A program made the translations under genes and the position numbers. The notes under the pieces are model-generated. The model was given only the letters and a program-made list of their open reading frames with translations, did no database searches and had not been told where the DNA came from. From positions 119,779,501 to 119,843,500 of the forward strand of contig CM065804.1 in assembly GCA_033398695.1 (NCBI GenBank): a stretch of 64,000 nt of DNA, given 5' to 3'. Source of the stretch: Orobanche coerulescens. Its lineage: Eukaryota > Streptophyta > Magnoliopsida > Lamiales > Orobanchaceae. This document shows, piece by piece, positions 45,257-55,466 of this stretch; within the stretch, counting starts at the first letter, position 1, and every line of letters starts with the position of its first letter.

Positions 45257-46256
45257 ATGTTGAGGGGCGGTCGTGGATGCAGACGTGGTAATGTAAGGCA
45301 GGAAGATTCGGCGTCTACCCCAGAATTATCGGCCAGTCGAACCGATTCCCATCCTGGAGGGCAGCAGGGATCAGCAAATTATGATGCAAATCCTAACATG
45401 CCGGGAGTGCTTCAACAGGTGGTTACACAGATAAACCAGTTTGCTCAGGTGGTTGACCACATGCAGACGACGATGGACCAGCGGCATAATGAGGATAACC
45501 GAGGGGACAAATGGCTTACTGAAGTGGTCAAATTACACCCACCAAAATTTGATGGTTCTGTTGAAGCACCTACTTGGGATCACTGATTGAAGGAGTTAGA
45601 AAAGATATTTGTGGGGATTAACTGTCCCGAGGACCGGAAAGTTCCGATAGCCCAGTATTTTCTGACTGGAGAGGCTTTTAACTGGTGGGAGGCCGTTCGA
45701 CCGGAGGATCATAATGCTGACTGGATGGAGGCACAATATTGTCCTCGTCCAGTCAGAGAGGCTAGAGTCCGAGAGTTTTTCTCACCACGGAGTTCGGAGG
45801 CATCAGTGACAGATATAATCAAGACTTTTAATCACCACCTAACCTGTGTGCGGCATTTGGTCAGAACTGAGGCAGAAAATATTTTTCATTTCGATATGTG
45901 GATGAAGCCGGAGATTCAGCAATACATGTCCGGATTCGAGTGTACTACCTTGCGGCAGTATCAGGACAAAGCGCTGGCCTACGACATGAAGGAGGCGGCG
46001 GTGGAGAAATCGATGGAGGCAAAGAAGCAGAAAGTATCCGACAACTTTACGGAGAACAAGAGTAGTGGGCCCCGCAAGGGCCAATCCTCATTTTATTCAT
46101 CTAAGAAACCTCCGCATCCTTCTCGAGGTGGCAAGAAGTTCCGGACAGCATCAACGGTCTCAGACGCATCAAAGAAGTGTTATAACTATGGTCGAGCAGG
46201 GCATATTCGACGTGATTGCGCCGCATCTGCTGTGACTTGTTTCGATTGTGGGCAGG
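45257..46256 (+). pseudogene. gag: E4 gag pseudogene, interrupted by E5
   Basis: Starts MLRGGRGCRRGNV at 45257. The gag domain contains VVKLHPPKFDGSVEAPTW, a TGA at 45584-45586 where E3 has Trp, then WWEAVRPEDHNADWM and FECTTLRQYQDKALAYDM. The first zinc knuckle reads CYNYGRAGHIRRDC, with the second Cys changed to Tyr (TGT to TAT). The second knuckle stops at CFDCGQ, where E5 is inserted, and continues at 55467 with EGHRAAFC. Confidence 0.87.
46252..46256. repeat. Target-site duplication of E5 (GCAGG), left copy
   Basis: GCAGG at 46252-46256 and 55462-55466, exactly flanking TGTTAGG...CGCAACA. Confidence 0.95.
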
Positions 46257-47586
46257 TGTTAGGCGTATTTTTATACGCTTATTTATCATTATTTTGTATT
46301 ATGTTGGAGAGTGAATTTGCTTAAATGAGCTCTTAATGCCTTAATTTTGTATGTTTGTCAGGAGATTGGAGTCCGGAAGCTAAAACGAGGCGAAACGGGC
46401 GAAAACGGAAAATTTTGGCTGTGAGCCGCGGCACAAGGCAAGTGGGCCGCGGCACAGGAAGGCAACCAGCGGGCACAAAGTAGACTGTACTCTGTGCCGC
46501 GGCACAGTCCAGGTGAGCCGCGGCACAGATGAATTAAAAGGCGCCCAGGCGTCCAGCTGAAGACCATGTGCCGCGGCACAGATTTAGTGAGCCGCGGCAC
46601 ACTAGGCGGTTATGGTGAGCTCCGCGCGGATTTGGGCCGTTTTGAAGCCAGTTCTCGACCTACTCACATGGACGCGAATTGGAGACTGTGCAGAGCTATA
46701 AATAAGGGTTTAAGACCCTAATTAATGATCTTTTGATCGAAGCTTGGAATCAGAGAATCTTGGAGGAGACGGCAGAAGAGGAAGATAAGCAGAAGACTTC
46801 AAGAGCAGAGGGAGGAAGCCAAAAGAACGGAGGAATCCGAGCTCTTCATCTGCGTTTGATTTTCATGCTTTTATCTATTAATTCTGTATTTTCATTAATT
46901 AGCATGTCAGGCTAAAACCCTAATCTAGGATTTTGATGAAACCTACGTTTTGACGGATTTGCTTGAGATTATCTATTTAATTCCCTTCTTGTTGAGTTTT
47001 CCCAATCGTGTTTAATGCTTTCAATTATCTAGCCAATAGTTGTATTGTTTTAATCATTCAATTCGAATAGGGAGAGGAGAGTTGGTGAGGAACTATTGGT
47101 GAGGACCGTTTTATTCTGTGAGATAGGAATATACTCATAGGAACTAGGTGGCCTTTTGGAGATTTTATGCTTTTTGCCTATTGACGAATTAATTCACCTA
47201 GGGATAGAGTGCGTTATTCGCCTTTAGAAAAATCTATTGACCTCGGGAGAGGCGGTAGAGTATATTAGCAATCTTCGCCTTCAATAAATTGGGAAAATCA
47301 TTAACTTCAGATAATCGAAAGCAAATTCGGATAAACCGAGGTGGATTCAGAATCTTAGACTTATTTATCATTTGATTCTCTTTCTTCAAGCGATCATTTT
47401 TACTGTCTAGTCTTTTAGTAATTCTTTTAGTAATTAATTGCAAAACTAAAGTTCGATTGTTCAAATAAAGCTAGAATACACAAAAATCGGTAGTTAGTGA
47501 TTCAGTCCTCGTGGAAACGATACTCACTCATCACTTTATTACTTGTATACGATAACGTACACTTGCGTTAAAGAAAAATCGCAACA
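46257..47586 (+). repeat. E5 5' LTR
   Basis: 1330 bp, TGTTAGGCG...CGCAACA, identical in length to the 3' LTR with only scattered substitutions. Confidence 0.95.
46431..46704 (+). promoter_or_regulatory. E5 LTR promoter: CCGCGG palindromes and TATA box
   Basis: Six units of the TGTGCCGCGGCACA type between 46431 and 46605, alternating forms with TGTGCC and TGAGCC/TGGGCC left halves. TATAAATA follows at 46697-46704. The 3' LTR has the same set at 54297-54478. One copy is preceded by GACTGTACTC, a phrase repeated in the internal cluster. Confidence 0.72.
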
Positions 47587-47592
47587 AGTTTT

Positions 47593-47610
47593 TGGCGCCG
47601 TTGCCGGGGA
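47593..47610 (+). other. E5 primer binding site, tRNA-Asp
   Basis: TGGCGCCGTTGCCGGGGA six bases inside the 5' LTR, identical to E2. Confidence 0.93.
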
Positions 47611-47733
47611 CTGAAATTTTTGCTAATATCGATTTTAGTATTTCTAGTCTTAGTTTGAACGTTTTTATTTACTTATTTTCGTGTATTTAATTTTATTTAT
47701 TTGTTTTTCCTTTCAGGATTTTTCGCGTAGTGC

Positions 47734-50346
47734 ATGAGAAAACTCGGTAACGAAGGCCTACTACCTTTGGATACTGAGCTCGAGCGCACTCTTCGAAGGA
47801 ACAAGAAGGAGAAATGAGAGTTACAGATGACGGTGAACATGGCCGAGAATATCGAAATTCAAGGAGAAAATAATATTGTGCAGCAAGCTCAACCGGAAAT
47901 GGCACTTCGAGACTATGCCATGCCGCAAATTAATGCTAATTTTTCGGGGATTCGGCGCCCCACTATCCAGGCAAACAATTTCGAAATCAAGCCTGCTATT
48001 ATTTAGATGGTGCAGGCGAGCCAATTCTGTGGATTGCCGAATGATGATCCCAACGCACATATTGCTTCTTTTCTTGAGATTTGTGACACGTTCAAGAATA
48101 ATGGTGTTACCGACGATGCTATCCATTTACGGCTTTTCCCTTTCTCTTTGAGGGATAAAGCGAAATTTTGGTTGAATTCCTTACCGCCGGGGTCGATCAC
48201 AACATGGGCAGAGTTAGCGCAAGCCTTCCTTGCTAAATTCTTCCCACCTTCTAAGACGGCGAGATTGAGAAACGAGATCACCACCTTTGGTCAGTATGAT
48301 ATGGAATCGCTCCACGAGGCGTGGGAGCGATACAAAGATTTGTTACGAAGATGCCCACATCATGGCCTTCCAGACTGGCTTCAAATTCAGACGTTCTACA
48401 ATGGTTTGAGTGCCTCTACACGCACTCTCGTGGATGCAGCCGCCGGTGGAGCATTGATAGGAAAGACTATGGCCGAGGAACATTCGTTGTTGGAAGCTAT
48501 GGCCGCAAATGAATATCAATGGCCATCTGAAAGAGTAACTCCGAAGCAAGTTTTGGAAATTTCGAGTAATGACCCGATATCTACATTGTCAGCCCAAGTC
48601 GCAGCATTAACGCAGCAGCTCCAAGCATTTTCGCATTCTCCTTCCCCCGTTACCATTGAGTCTTGCAATTGGTGTACCGGATCTCACCCTAGCGCGGAGT
48701 GTCAAGTCGGAAATCCGTTCGATCAGCCCCAAATTGAACAAGCTCAGTTTGTAGGAAACGGAAACAGGCAAAATAATCCATACTCCAACACATATAATCC
48801 GGGGTGGTGTAATCATCCCAACTTTTCGTGGAGAAACGGACAAAACTCGAACCAGACTCCGTTCGCTCAAAACCAACAGCAGCCCCCTCCCGCTCCAAAA
48901 GTTTCTCTCGAGGAAGCAATTGTGAAATTGGCAGCGAATACGAGTCAATTCATGACCCGTACTGAAGCAACATTGCAGAATCATTCTGCTTCCATTCGCA
49001 ACTTGGAAGTCCAGCTGGGCCAAATTGCTAATGTGTTGACAGCCCGCCCGGAGGGAGCATTGCCAAGTACAACCGAGACAAATGCTAGAGAGAGTCTAAA
49101 TGCGATCAGTTTGAGAAGCGGGAAGGAGGTGTGTGACCAGCCCGAGAGAAGTGAAAAGAGGAGTGAAATTGAGGAGAAGAAAAATTTAGCAACGGAGGAG
49201 TCACGAGATTGGAGACCTTCGATAACGTTTCCGGATAACCCGAAGGCATATGTGCCACCCGTCCCGTTTCCGCAGAGATTACAGCAGAAAAAGGCAGACA
49301 AGCAATTCTCTAAGTTCCTCGATGTGTTCAAAAAGCTTCATATTAACATTCCATTTGCCGACGCGTTGGAACAAATGCCAAGCTATGTTAAATTCATGAA
49401 AGAGATATTGTCGAAGAAAAGAAAACTCGAGGAGTTTGAGACAGTCGCCTTGACAGAGGAATGCAGCGCGATTCTTCAAAAGAAGCTTCCACCAAAATTG
49501 AAAGATCCGGGAAGTTTCAACATACCGTGCACCATAGGGAATCTCTCTTTTAATAAGGCATTGTGCGATCTCGGTGCTAGTATAAACCTCATGCCTCTGT
49601 CGATTTTCAGAAAGCTGGGAATTGGAGAAGCAAAGCCGATGACGGTCTCCTTGCAATTAGCGGATCGATCCATTAAGTATCCGAGAGGAGTGATTGAGGA
49701 TGTGCTAGTAAAAGTGGATAAATTTATCTTTCCGACGGATTTTATTGTTCACGACATGGAGGAAGATGAAGATATCCCGATTATCTTGGGACGACCATTT
49801 TTAGCGACCAGCAGAACTCTTATAGACGTGGAAAAAGGAGAATTAACTCTGCGGGTTCAAGACGAGCATGTCACGTTCCAAGTGTTCAAATCTTTTCCAT
49901 GTCCGGGAGATGTTGATAAAAGCTCACAAATTAAAAGTGTAGATGCCATTGCTAAAGAAAGACATCGGAAGAGTCGTCGGTCGAAAGACTCACCTTCAGA
50001 TGGTCCGACTTCTGAGAAAGATGTAGAAAGAATCGCATTTCTCAAGCATGTGAACATGCAATCATCGCCATATGACCAGCCACAATCGGAAAAGTCTGCT
50101 GCAGTCACAAGTTCGTTCGTGAAAGAGGAAAATAAGTCGGAAGACAAACGGACGTCTAGTCATGAAAGAAACGGGTGTTTCGGAAAGTTGTTCTCATCAA
50201 AACCTTTCCGCAACCAACATTGGGTATCCGAACCGAAAATCAAATCATTAATGACCGATGGTCAACATTTTAAAAATCATATTAACGGTTCGATGAACGG
50301 GGCGGAGACCAATTGGAGTTTGCGAAAAGCGACTGATTTTTTTTAA
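47734..50346 (+). pseudogene. gag: E5 gag-protease fused to a pol C-terminal tail
   Basis: The frame opens at ATG 47734 (MRKLGNEGLLPLDTELERTL, the Athila gag start). It has two in-frame stops, TGA 47815-47817 and TAG 48004-48006, then runs open for 779 residues from ATG 48007. Numbering from 48007: gag domain about 1-180 (FCGLPNDDPNAHIASFLEIC, HEAWERYKDLLRRCP), zinc-finger-like SCNWCTGSHPSAEC near 218, Gln/Asn linker, pre-protease FKKLHINIPFADALEQMPSY near 440, and intact protease CDLGASINLMPLSIF near 520 with IPIILGRPF near 595. Instead of RT there is a Ser/Lys/Glu-rich stretch, and a tail (DGQHFKNHINGS) recalling the integrase C-terminus. The stop lies about 30 bases before the GCGCTT hairpin, as the integrase stop does in E2. 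Confidence 0.85.
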
Positions 50347-50374
50347 ATAGGTCCGGCTGAAGACTATAAACTTA

Positions 50375-50398
50375 GCGCTTCTCGGGAGGCAACCCGAG
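50375..50398 (+). ncRNA. Post-pol hairpin of Athila elements (E5 copy)
   Basis: GCGCTT followed by CTCGGG-AGGCAA-CCCGAG: a perfect 6-bp stem with loop AGGCAA (50381-50398). Compared with E2 two of the six stem pairs differ and both remain paired, while the loop and GCGCTT are unchanged. Confidence 0.65.
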
Positions 50399-50553
50399 TT
50401 CGTAGTTGTAGATTTTTGAGTTTATGTATTTTTCTTGCATTCTTGATTTTTATTTTTCATCATTTTGTGCTTTGATTTGCTTTTACCGCTCGCTCTTGAC
50501 GTGTTCTTCTTGAAATTCTGTGCAGGAAAAGTCCCAGGGGAGAAACTGATGCC

Positions 50554-50812
50554 TGAGCCGCAACACAAGTATTGTGAGCCGCGGCACACACAAATCGAAA
50601 GGGAGAGCTAAACAAACTGTACTCTGTGCCGCGGCACAACATTACTGAGCCGCGGAACACCTGAGCACTGAGCCGCGACACACGGAAGCTGAGCCGCAGC
50701 CCACGACAAAACATGCGAACAGGCAAAAAGGGACTGTACTCGGTGCCGCGGCTCACTTGAGTTGTGCCGCGGCACACCATGCGGAATTTGTAAAGCCCAG
50801 GTACCTTATAAC
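50554..50812 (+). promoter_or_regulatory. E5 internal palindrome cluster, candidate second promoter
   Basis: About eight units of the LTR palindrome (GAGCCGCGGCACA, TGTGCCGCGGCAC, with damaged forms) between 50554 and 50778. Two are preceded by ACTGTACTC, as in the LTR. A TATA-like TTATAAC follows at 50806-50812. Downstream are a CT-rich leader, an intron and the env-position ORF. Transcription from here is inferred. Confidence 0.5.
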
Positions 50813-50939
50813 CTGCATTTGGCCGGCCACCCCAGGTATACTTCCCTTTCTTCCTTCCCCTTCCCTTGCGCGCGATCGACCGACATCTTCCTTCTTCTTC
50901 TTCTTGCGATTTTCTTGCATTTTCCACAACCCAAGCAAG

Positions 50940-51466
50940 GTATGTCTAAATTCCTAATCTCAAATTGTTCTATGAATTTAAATTTGAAGTCGTGTTATGC
51001 ATTTGAGGATTGAATATGTTGATTTTCTTCAAAAGTTCTAGGATAGTTAAGTGATGACATGATGGTTTTGATCGAATTTTCATGGTTATTTTGGATTACA
51101 AATGAATTGAATATGTCGTTTTTGATGGTGAATGATTCGTGTTTTTGTTCTTGGAGATTTATTCGAGCTATTGCCATATTTGTTCTTCAAGTGAACTCTC
51201 GCCCTTTAAGTTTTCGATGAAATGCCTGAATGAAAGATTTTCTTTGTTAAGGCAATATTTTGAATCTTTGTGCAATGTATTCGTTCTGAAATTACAGCAA
51301 TCCCAACCCTTACGTCTAGTTTAAACGTTAAAGTTCAATTTCATTTTTCTCTCACGGATGTGCTATCTTGTTAAATTTTTGATTTACGGCTGGATATCTT
51401 TAGCCGAGTAATGATTATTTTCGTTATTGTTTGCATAAATAAACTCTAGTGTTTAATTTTTTTCAG
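50940..51466 (+). other. Putative 5'-UTR intron before E5 ORF2
   Basis: Strong donor AAG|GTATGTC at 50940 and acceptor TTTTTTTCAG|GC ending at 51466, eight bases before ATG 51475. The 527-bp interval is AT- and T-rich, unlike the GC-rich ORF, as plant introns usually are. The region before it (50815-50939) is pyrimidine-rich. Confidence 0.6.
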
Positions 51467-51474
51467 GCATCGCT

Positions 51475-52854
51475 ATGGCTAGGACTAAGAAGCTGAGCAA
51501 GAGAGCCAGGACTCAGTCGTCCCCTACTCGAGGGGAAACCTCTCGTAGTCGCGCCGAGTCGGAGGGGCACCAGTTTTCTGACCCGGAGATTCACAAAATC
51601 TTCAACGAGAAGATTCGGCCGCGACCTCTTATCCCGGGGAGGGGATTTACTCCAGATCCCCAAGGTGGGGAACTGCTTGCTATGATAGACGAGATGGGGT
51701 GGGCCCGATTTGCTGCACCCCCCGAGCCAGCGGTGATCTCGATAGTGCAGGAGTTCTATGCCAGCGCGCTATTGAAGCACATTCGAGCAGGCCAGATGTT
51801 GCAGCAGTCAGACACTCGGACTCAGGTCGATGTCCGAGGTACTACGGTTGATTTTTCCACAGCTGCTATTCGGAGGTTGTTTGGGCTGCCGGTGGTAGAT
51901 GAGACGGCTTATGACCGAGTTATGACTAGCCTCACGAAGGAGGCTCTGCTCGAGACTATTATGCAGCCCGACTCCGACTGGGAGCAGCGCGCACCGGGTT
52001 CTTCCACTTTCCACTTCAAGAGCTCGCGCCTCAGTCGGCTCGGGCGTGCCTGGCTATACTTTATTTGCGCTCGTATAGACCCCACATCTCAGATCCGCAC
52101 TGTTTTTCTCTCCCGCGCCCGGACACTATATGCTATCACATCCGGGCTGCGTTTCGATGTGGCCCCTCTCTTGGTCCGTTCTATATTCCCGTGCATTCAG
52201 GGAGGGGCCAAGACGAGGTTGAAGCACCCCTCTCTTATCTGCGCTCTGTGCCGGCAGTCGGGGCTGATGTGGTCGGACGACGAGCCGATGCTGGCTCCCC
52301 AGGCCCTGATCGACCACCGCATCATCTCACATTTTGACCAGTGGGGAGGAGCGCCGGCGCACGCTCGGGGGAGAGGATTTCTACTGGATGAGGCCCACGA
52401 GGGCTCCCCCGAGCCTCTTTTGCTGACACAGGGGCAGGCAGATGCCGGCCCGCCGCCCGACAGAGAGAGATTGCAGGCGATGTTCGATGGGCTGAGGGAG
52501 GATATGAGGAGAGAGAGAGAGGAGACGTGGAGAGAGAGAGAGGATATGAGAGAGGATATGAGGAGAGAGAGAGAGGAGATGAGGAGAGAGAGGGAGAGTA
52601 TGCTGGCTGCCATGCGAGAGGAGCAGCGGACGGGGCGAGAGAGCATTATTGCTGCCGTCAGAGCTGAGATGCGAGAGCAGGCCCGCCGGGCCAACCGGCG
52701 TGAGGCGAGGCGTCTGGAAGCAAGGGACGCCTACCATCAGGAGCACCTAGCTTCATGGACGACCCATATCATGCACCCAGACAGGCCATTTATTGCACCT
52801 GCTCGGCCAGCCACACCACCCTCCTCACCGGATGATGCCGGCACCAGCTCGTGA
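51475..52854 (+). CDS. E5 ORF2: env-position protein of Athila type
   Basis: Intact 459-residue ORF in the place of the so-called env gene. Residues 1-35 are basic and Ser-rich (MARTKKLSKRARTQSS), suiting nuclear or nucleic-acid contact. Residues about 40-290 resemble the putative plant transposon protein domain known from these ORFs: VQEFYASALL, VDVRGTTVDFSTAAIRRLFG, and FHFKSSRLSRLGRAWLYFIC. About 325-420 is a charged Arg/Glu region with repeated MRREREE units, probably coiled coil. The tail is Pro/Ser-rich. No signal peptide or clear membrane span, so a true envelope role is unsupported. Clearly more GC-rich than its surroundings. It has stayed open while pol was lost. Confidence 0.8.
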   Translation: MARTKKLSKRARTQSSPTRGETSRSRAESEGHQFSDPEIHKIFNEKIRPRPLIPGRGFTPDPQGGELLAMIDEMGWARFAAPPEPAVISIVQEFYASALLKHIRAGQMLQQSDTRTQVDVRGTTVDFSTAAIRRLFGLPVVDETAYDRVMTSLTKEALLETIMQPDSDWEQRAPGSSTFHFKSSRLSRLGRAWLYFICARIDPTSQIRTVFLSRARTLYAITSGLRFDVAPLLVRSIFPCIQGGAKTRLKHPSLICALCRQSGLMWSDDEPMLAPQALIDHRIISHFDQWGGAPAHARGRGFLLDEAHEGSPEPLLLTQGQADAGPPPDRERLQAMFDGLREDMRREREETWREREDMREDMRREREEMRRERESMLAAMREEQRTGRESIIAAVRAEMREQARRANRREARRLEARDAYHQEHLASWTTHIMHPDRPFIAPARPATPPSSPDDAGTSS

Positions 52855-54114
52855 GAGGACTGGAGGGGAGTACTTGACCTTCTTATTCTATTTCATATTA
52901 TATTTTATCCATTGAGGTCAATGTATGTCCTAAGTTTTGGGGGGGTTTACTTTCTGTTGCTACAGCCATTGCTGTACTGATTTTGTTGCAGTTTTCATTA
53001 CTTTGCGTTATTTTTGTCGATAGCCTTGCTTGCCTTAATTTTTCTCTATTCGTGAATTTTTTGTGCTCTTATTTGTGTGATACTGATGTTACGACACTGT
53101 TTTTCTCTCTGAAGAAACGGTCGAGTTTTAGTCGAGTGTAGTCAGTGATTTCTATTTTTGCTAAGTTTTCATTAAGGTCCGAATTTTTTTTTTCGTGATT
53201 GTAGAGGTCTTGGCGGATAAGAGAGGATACATACGTGTTTTAAAATCACCGTCGATACATCTGGTTACATTTTTTGGTTAGCTAGTCGTCCAGTTACATA
53301 AGTCGTGTTGGCACTGAGATTGAGTTTAGAGTCGGTAAGTTTTTCCCAAAAGTCGAGATATTTTTGTTCTATGATGGGAAGTCTAGTAACCGGGGGTATT
53401 CACGTGACCCGTTGTTTACTCTCGCATAAAACGACGATCCTGATTAGACTAGTGATTTAGAAATTTCACATGTGCCGATGATAGGGAGCCTAGTAACTGG
53501 GGGTATTCGCGTGACCCGTTGTTTACTCTCGCGTAAAACGGCGACCTTGATTCGGACATGCAGGAATTAGCTATTCGAGTTGTTTCTCCGCTGTGGAGGG
53601 GAACTTAGTAACTAGAAGCATCCATGTGCCTCATGAGTGTCTTTTACGTCAAACGGTTTCCCAATACATGAGAATGGAAGTTCCACCCTATGATTATCCC
53701 GATGAAACATCCCGAAATCCGAACCTAGTGGTCAACTCGAATCAAATTCTTGAGCATATTTATATAAGGGAATACTGTCCGAGGATTATTTTTATGAAAC
53801 TCGTGAAAATTTTGCCATTAGATTGTGGAACGGGGCGAATTTAGCTCGTTTATTTTAACCTTTCATATTGACGGTCGATTTGATTCACGTTTGTTAATCT
53901 TTGAGCTGGATTTTCTTCATGAACGAGTAACTACGACTGAACTTGGTTACTTTGAAGAATCAGTGTTCTGAGTGTAGCTCGCTATTACGATACTCGTATT
54001 TTTCAGAGAGAATTTCAGGATAGTATTGATTAGGTTGAACACTATGAGTTGCACGATTATTCACGACATTCTTTTGTTGAAATTAATTCTTTTTGCTTGA
54101 GGACAAGCAAAGGC
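52855..54114 (+). other. E5 3' noncoding region
   Basis: No convincing ORF; a small 83-codon frame at 53593 lies within repeats. Contains three degraded copies of a roughly 105-bp unit (53372-53470, 53477-53580, 53593-53700) with TCTAGTAACCGGGGGTATTC, GTGACCCGTTGTTTACTCTC and GTAAAACGGCGA-like phrases. Confidence 0.7.
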
Positions 54115-54131
54115 TTAAGTTTGGGGGTATT
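54115..54131 (+). other. E5 polypurine tract
   Basis: AAGTTTGGGGGTATT immediately before the 3' LTR. Confidence 0.87.
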
Positions 54132-55461
54132 TGTTAGGCGTATTTTTATATGCTTATTTATCATTATTTTGTATTATTTTGGAGAGTGAATTTGCTTAAA
54201 TGAGCTCTTAATGCCTTAATTTTGTATGTTTGTCAGGAGATTGGAGTCCGGAAGCTAAAACGAGGCGAAACGGGCGAAAACGGCAAATTTTGGCTGTGAG
54301 CCGCGGCACAAGGCAAGTGGGCCGCGGCATAGGAAGGCAACCAGCGGGCACAAAGTAAACTGTACTCTGTGCCGCGGCACAGTCCAGGTGAGCCGCGGCA
54401 CAGATGAATTAAAAGGCGCCCAGGCGTCCAGCTGAAGACCATGTGCCGCGGCACAGATTTAGTGAGCCGCGGCACACTAGGCGGTTATGGTGAGCTCCGC
54501 GCGGATTTGGGCCGTTTTGAAGCCAGTTCTCGACCTACTCACATGGACGCGAATTGGAGACTGTGCAGAGCTATAAATAAGGGTTTAAGACCCTAATTAA
54601 TGATCTTTCGATCGGAGCTTGGAATCAGAGAATCTTGGAGGAGACGGCAGAAGAGGAAGATAAGCAGAAGACTTCAAGAGCAGAGGGCGGAAGCCAGAAG
54701 AACGGAGGAATCCGAGCTCTTCATCTGCATTTGATTTTCATGCTTTTATCTATTAATTCTGTATTTTCATTAATTAGCATGTCAGGCTAAAACCCTAATC
54801 TAGGATTTTGATGAAACCTACGTTTTGACGGATTTGCTTGAGATTACCTATTTAATTCCCTTTTTGTTGAGTTTTCCCAATCGTGTTTAATGCTTTCAAT
54901 TATCTGGCCAATAGTTGTATTGTTTTACTCATTCAATTCGAATCGGGAGAGGAGAGTTGGTGAGGAACTATTGGTGAGGACCGTTTTATTCTGTGAGATA
55001 GGAATATACTCATAGGAACTACGTGGCCTTTTGGAGATTTTATGCTTTTTGCCTATTGACGAATTAATTCACCTAGGGATAGAGTGCGTTATTCGCCTTT
55101 AGAAAAATCTATTGACCTCGGGAGAGGCGGTAGAGTATATTAGCAATCTTCGCCTTCAATAAATTGGGAAAATCATTAACTTCAGATCATCGAAAGTAAA
55201 TTCGGATAAACCGAGGTGGATTCAGAATCCTAGACTTATTTATCATTTGATTCTCTTTCTTCAAGCGATCATTTTTACTGTCTAGTCTTTTAGTAATTCT
55301 TTTAGTAATTAATTGCAAAACCAAAGTTCGATTGTTCAAATAAAACTAGAATACACAAAAATCGGTAGTTAGTGATCCAGTCCTCGTGGGAACGATACTC
55401 ACTCATCACTTTATTACTTGTATACGATAACGTAAACTTGCGTTAAAGAAAACTCGCAACA
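54132..55461 (+). repeat. E5 3' LTR
   Basis: 1330 bp, same termini; polypurine tract immediately upstream. Confidence 0.95.
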
Positions 55462-55466
55462 GCAGG

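Larger units (their letters stand above)
46257..55461 (+). mobile_element. E5: pol-deleted Athila-type element with env-position ORF
   Basis: 9.2 kb with two 1330-bp LTRs, GCAGG duplication, tRNA-Asp primer site and polypurine tract. It encodes gag-protease (47734-50346) and a 459-residue ORF in the env position (51475-52854). RT, RNase H and the integrase core are absent. Its LTRs are the most alike of any pair in the window, so it is probably the youngest LTR insertion, in agreement with being nested in E4. Reverse transcriptase and integrase would have to come from another element; E2-type elements share its primer site and polypurine tract. Confidence 0.92.

Noticed and set aside
47593..47610. 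tRNA-Asp-like sequence as a possible tRNA gene
   Set aside because: Only the 18 bases complementary to the tRNA 3' end are present next to an LTR; it is a primer binding site. The same holds at 10212-10229.
48607..49656. Several - strand ORFs of 65-138 codons opposite E5 gag-protease
   Set aside because: They overlap a clear gag-protease frame with recognisable motifs on the + strand and show no domains.
52197..52746. Long - strand ORFs opposite E5 ORF2 (165 and 121 codons)
   Set aside because: They are antisense shadows of a GC-rich, Arg/Glu-rich coding region; no domain, start context or conservation supports them.
51475..52854. True envelope glycoprotein in E5
   Set aside because: No signal peptide, membrane span or cleavage-site pattern is visible; only the position suggests env, so the neutral name ORF2 is used.
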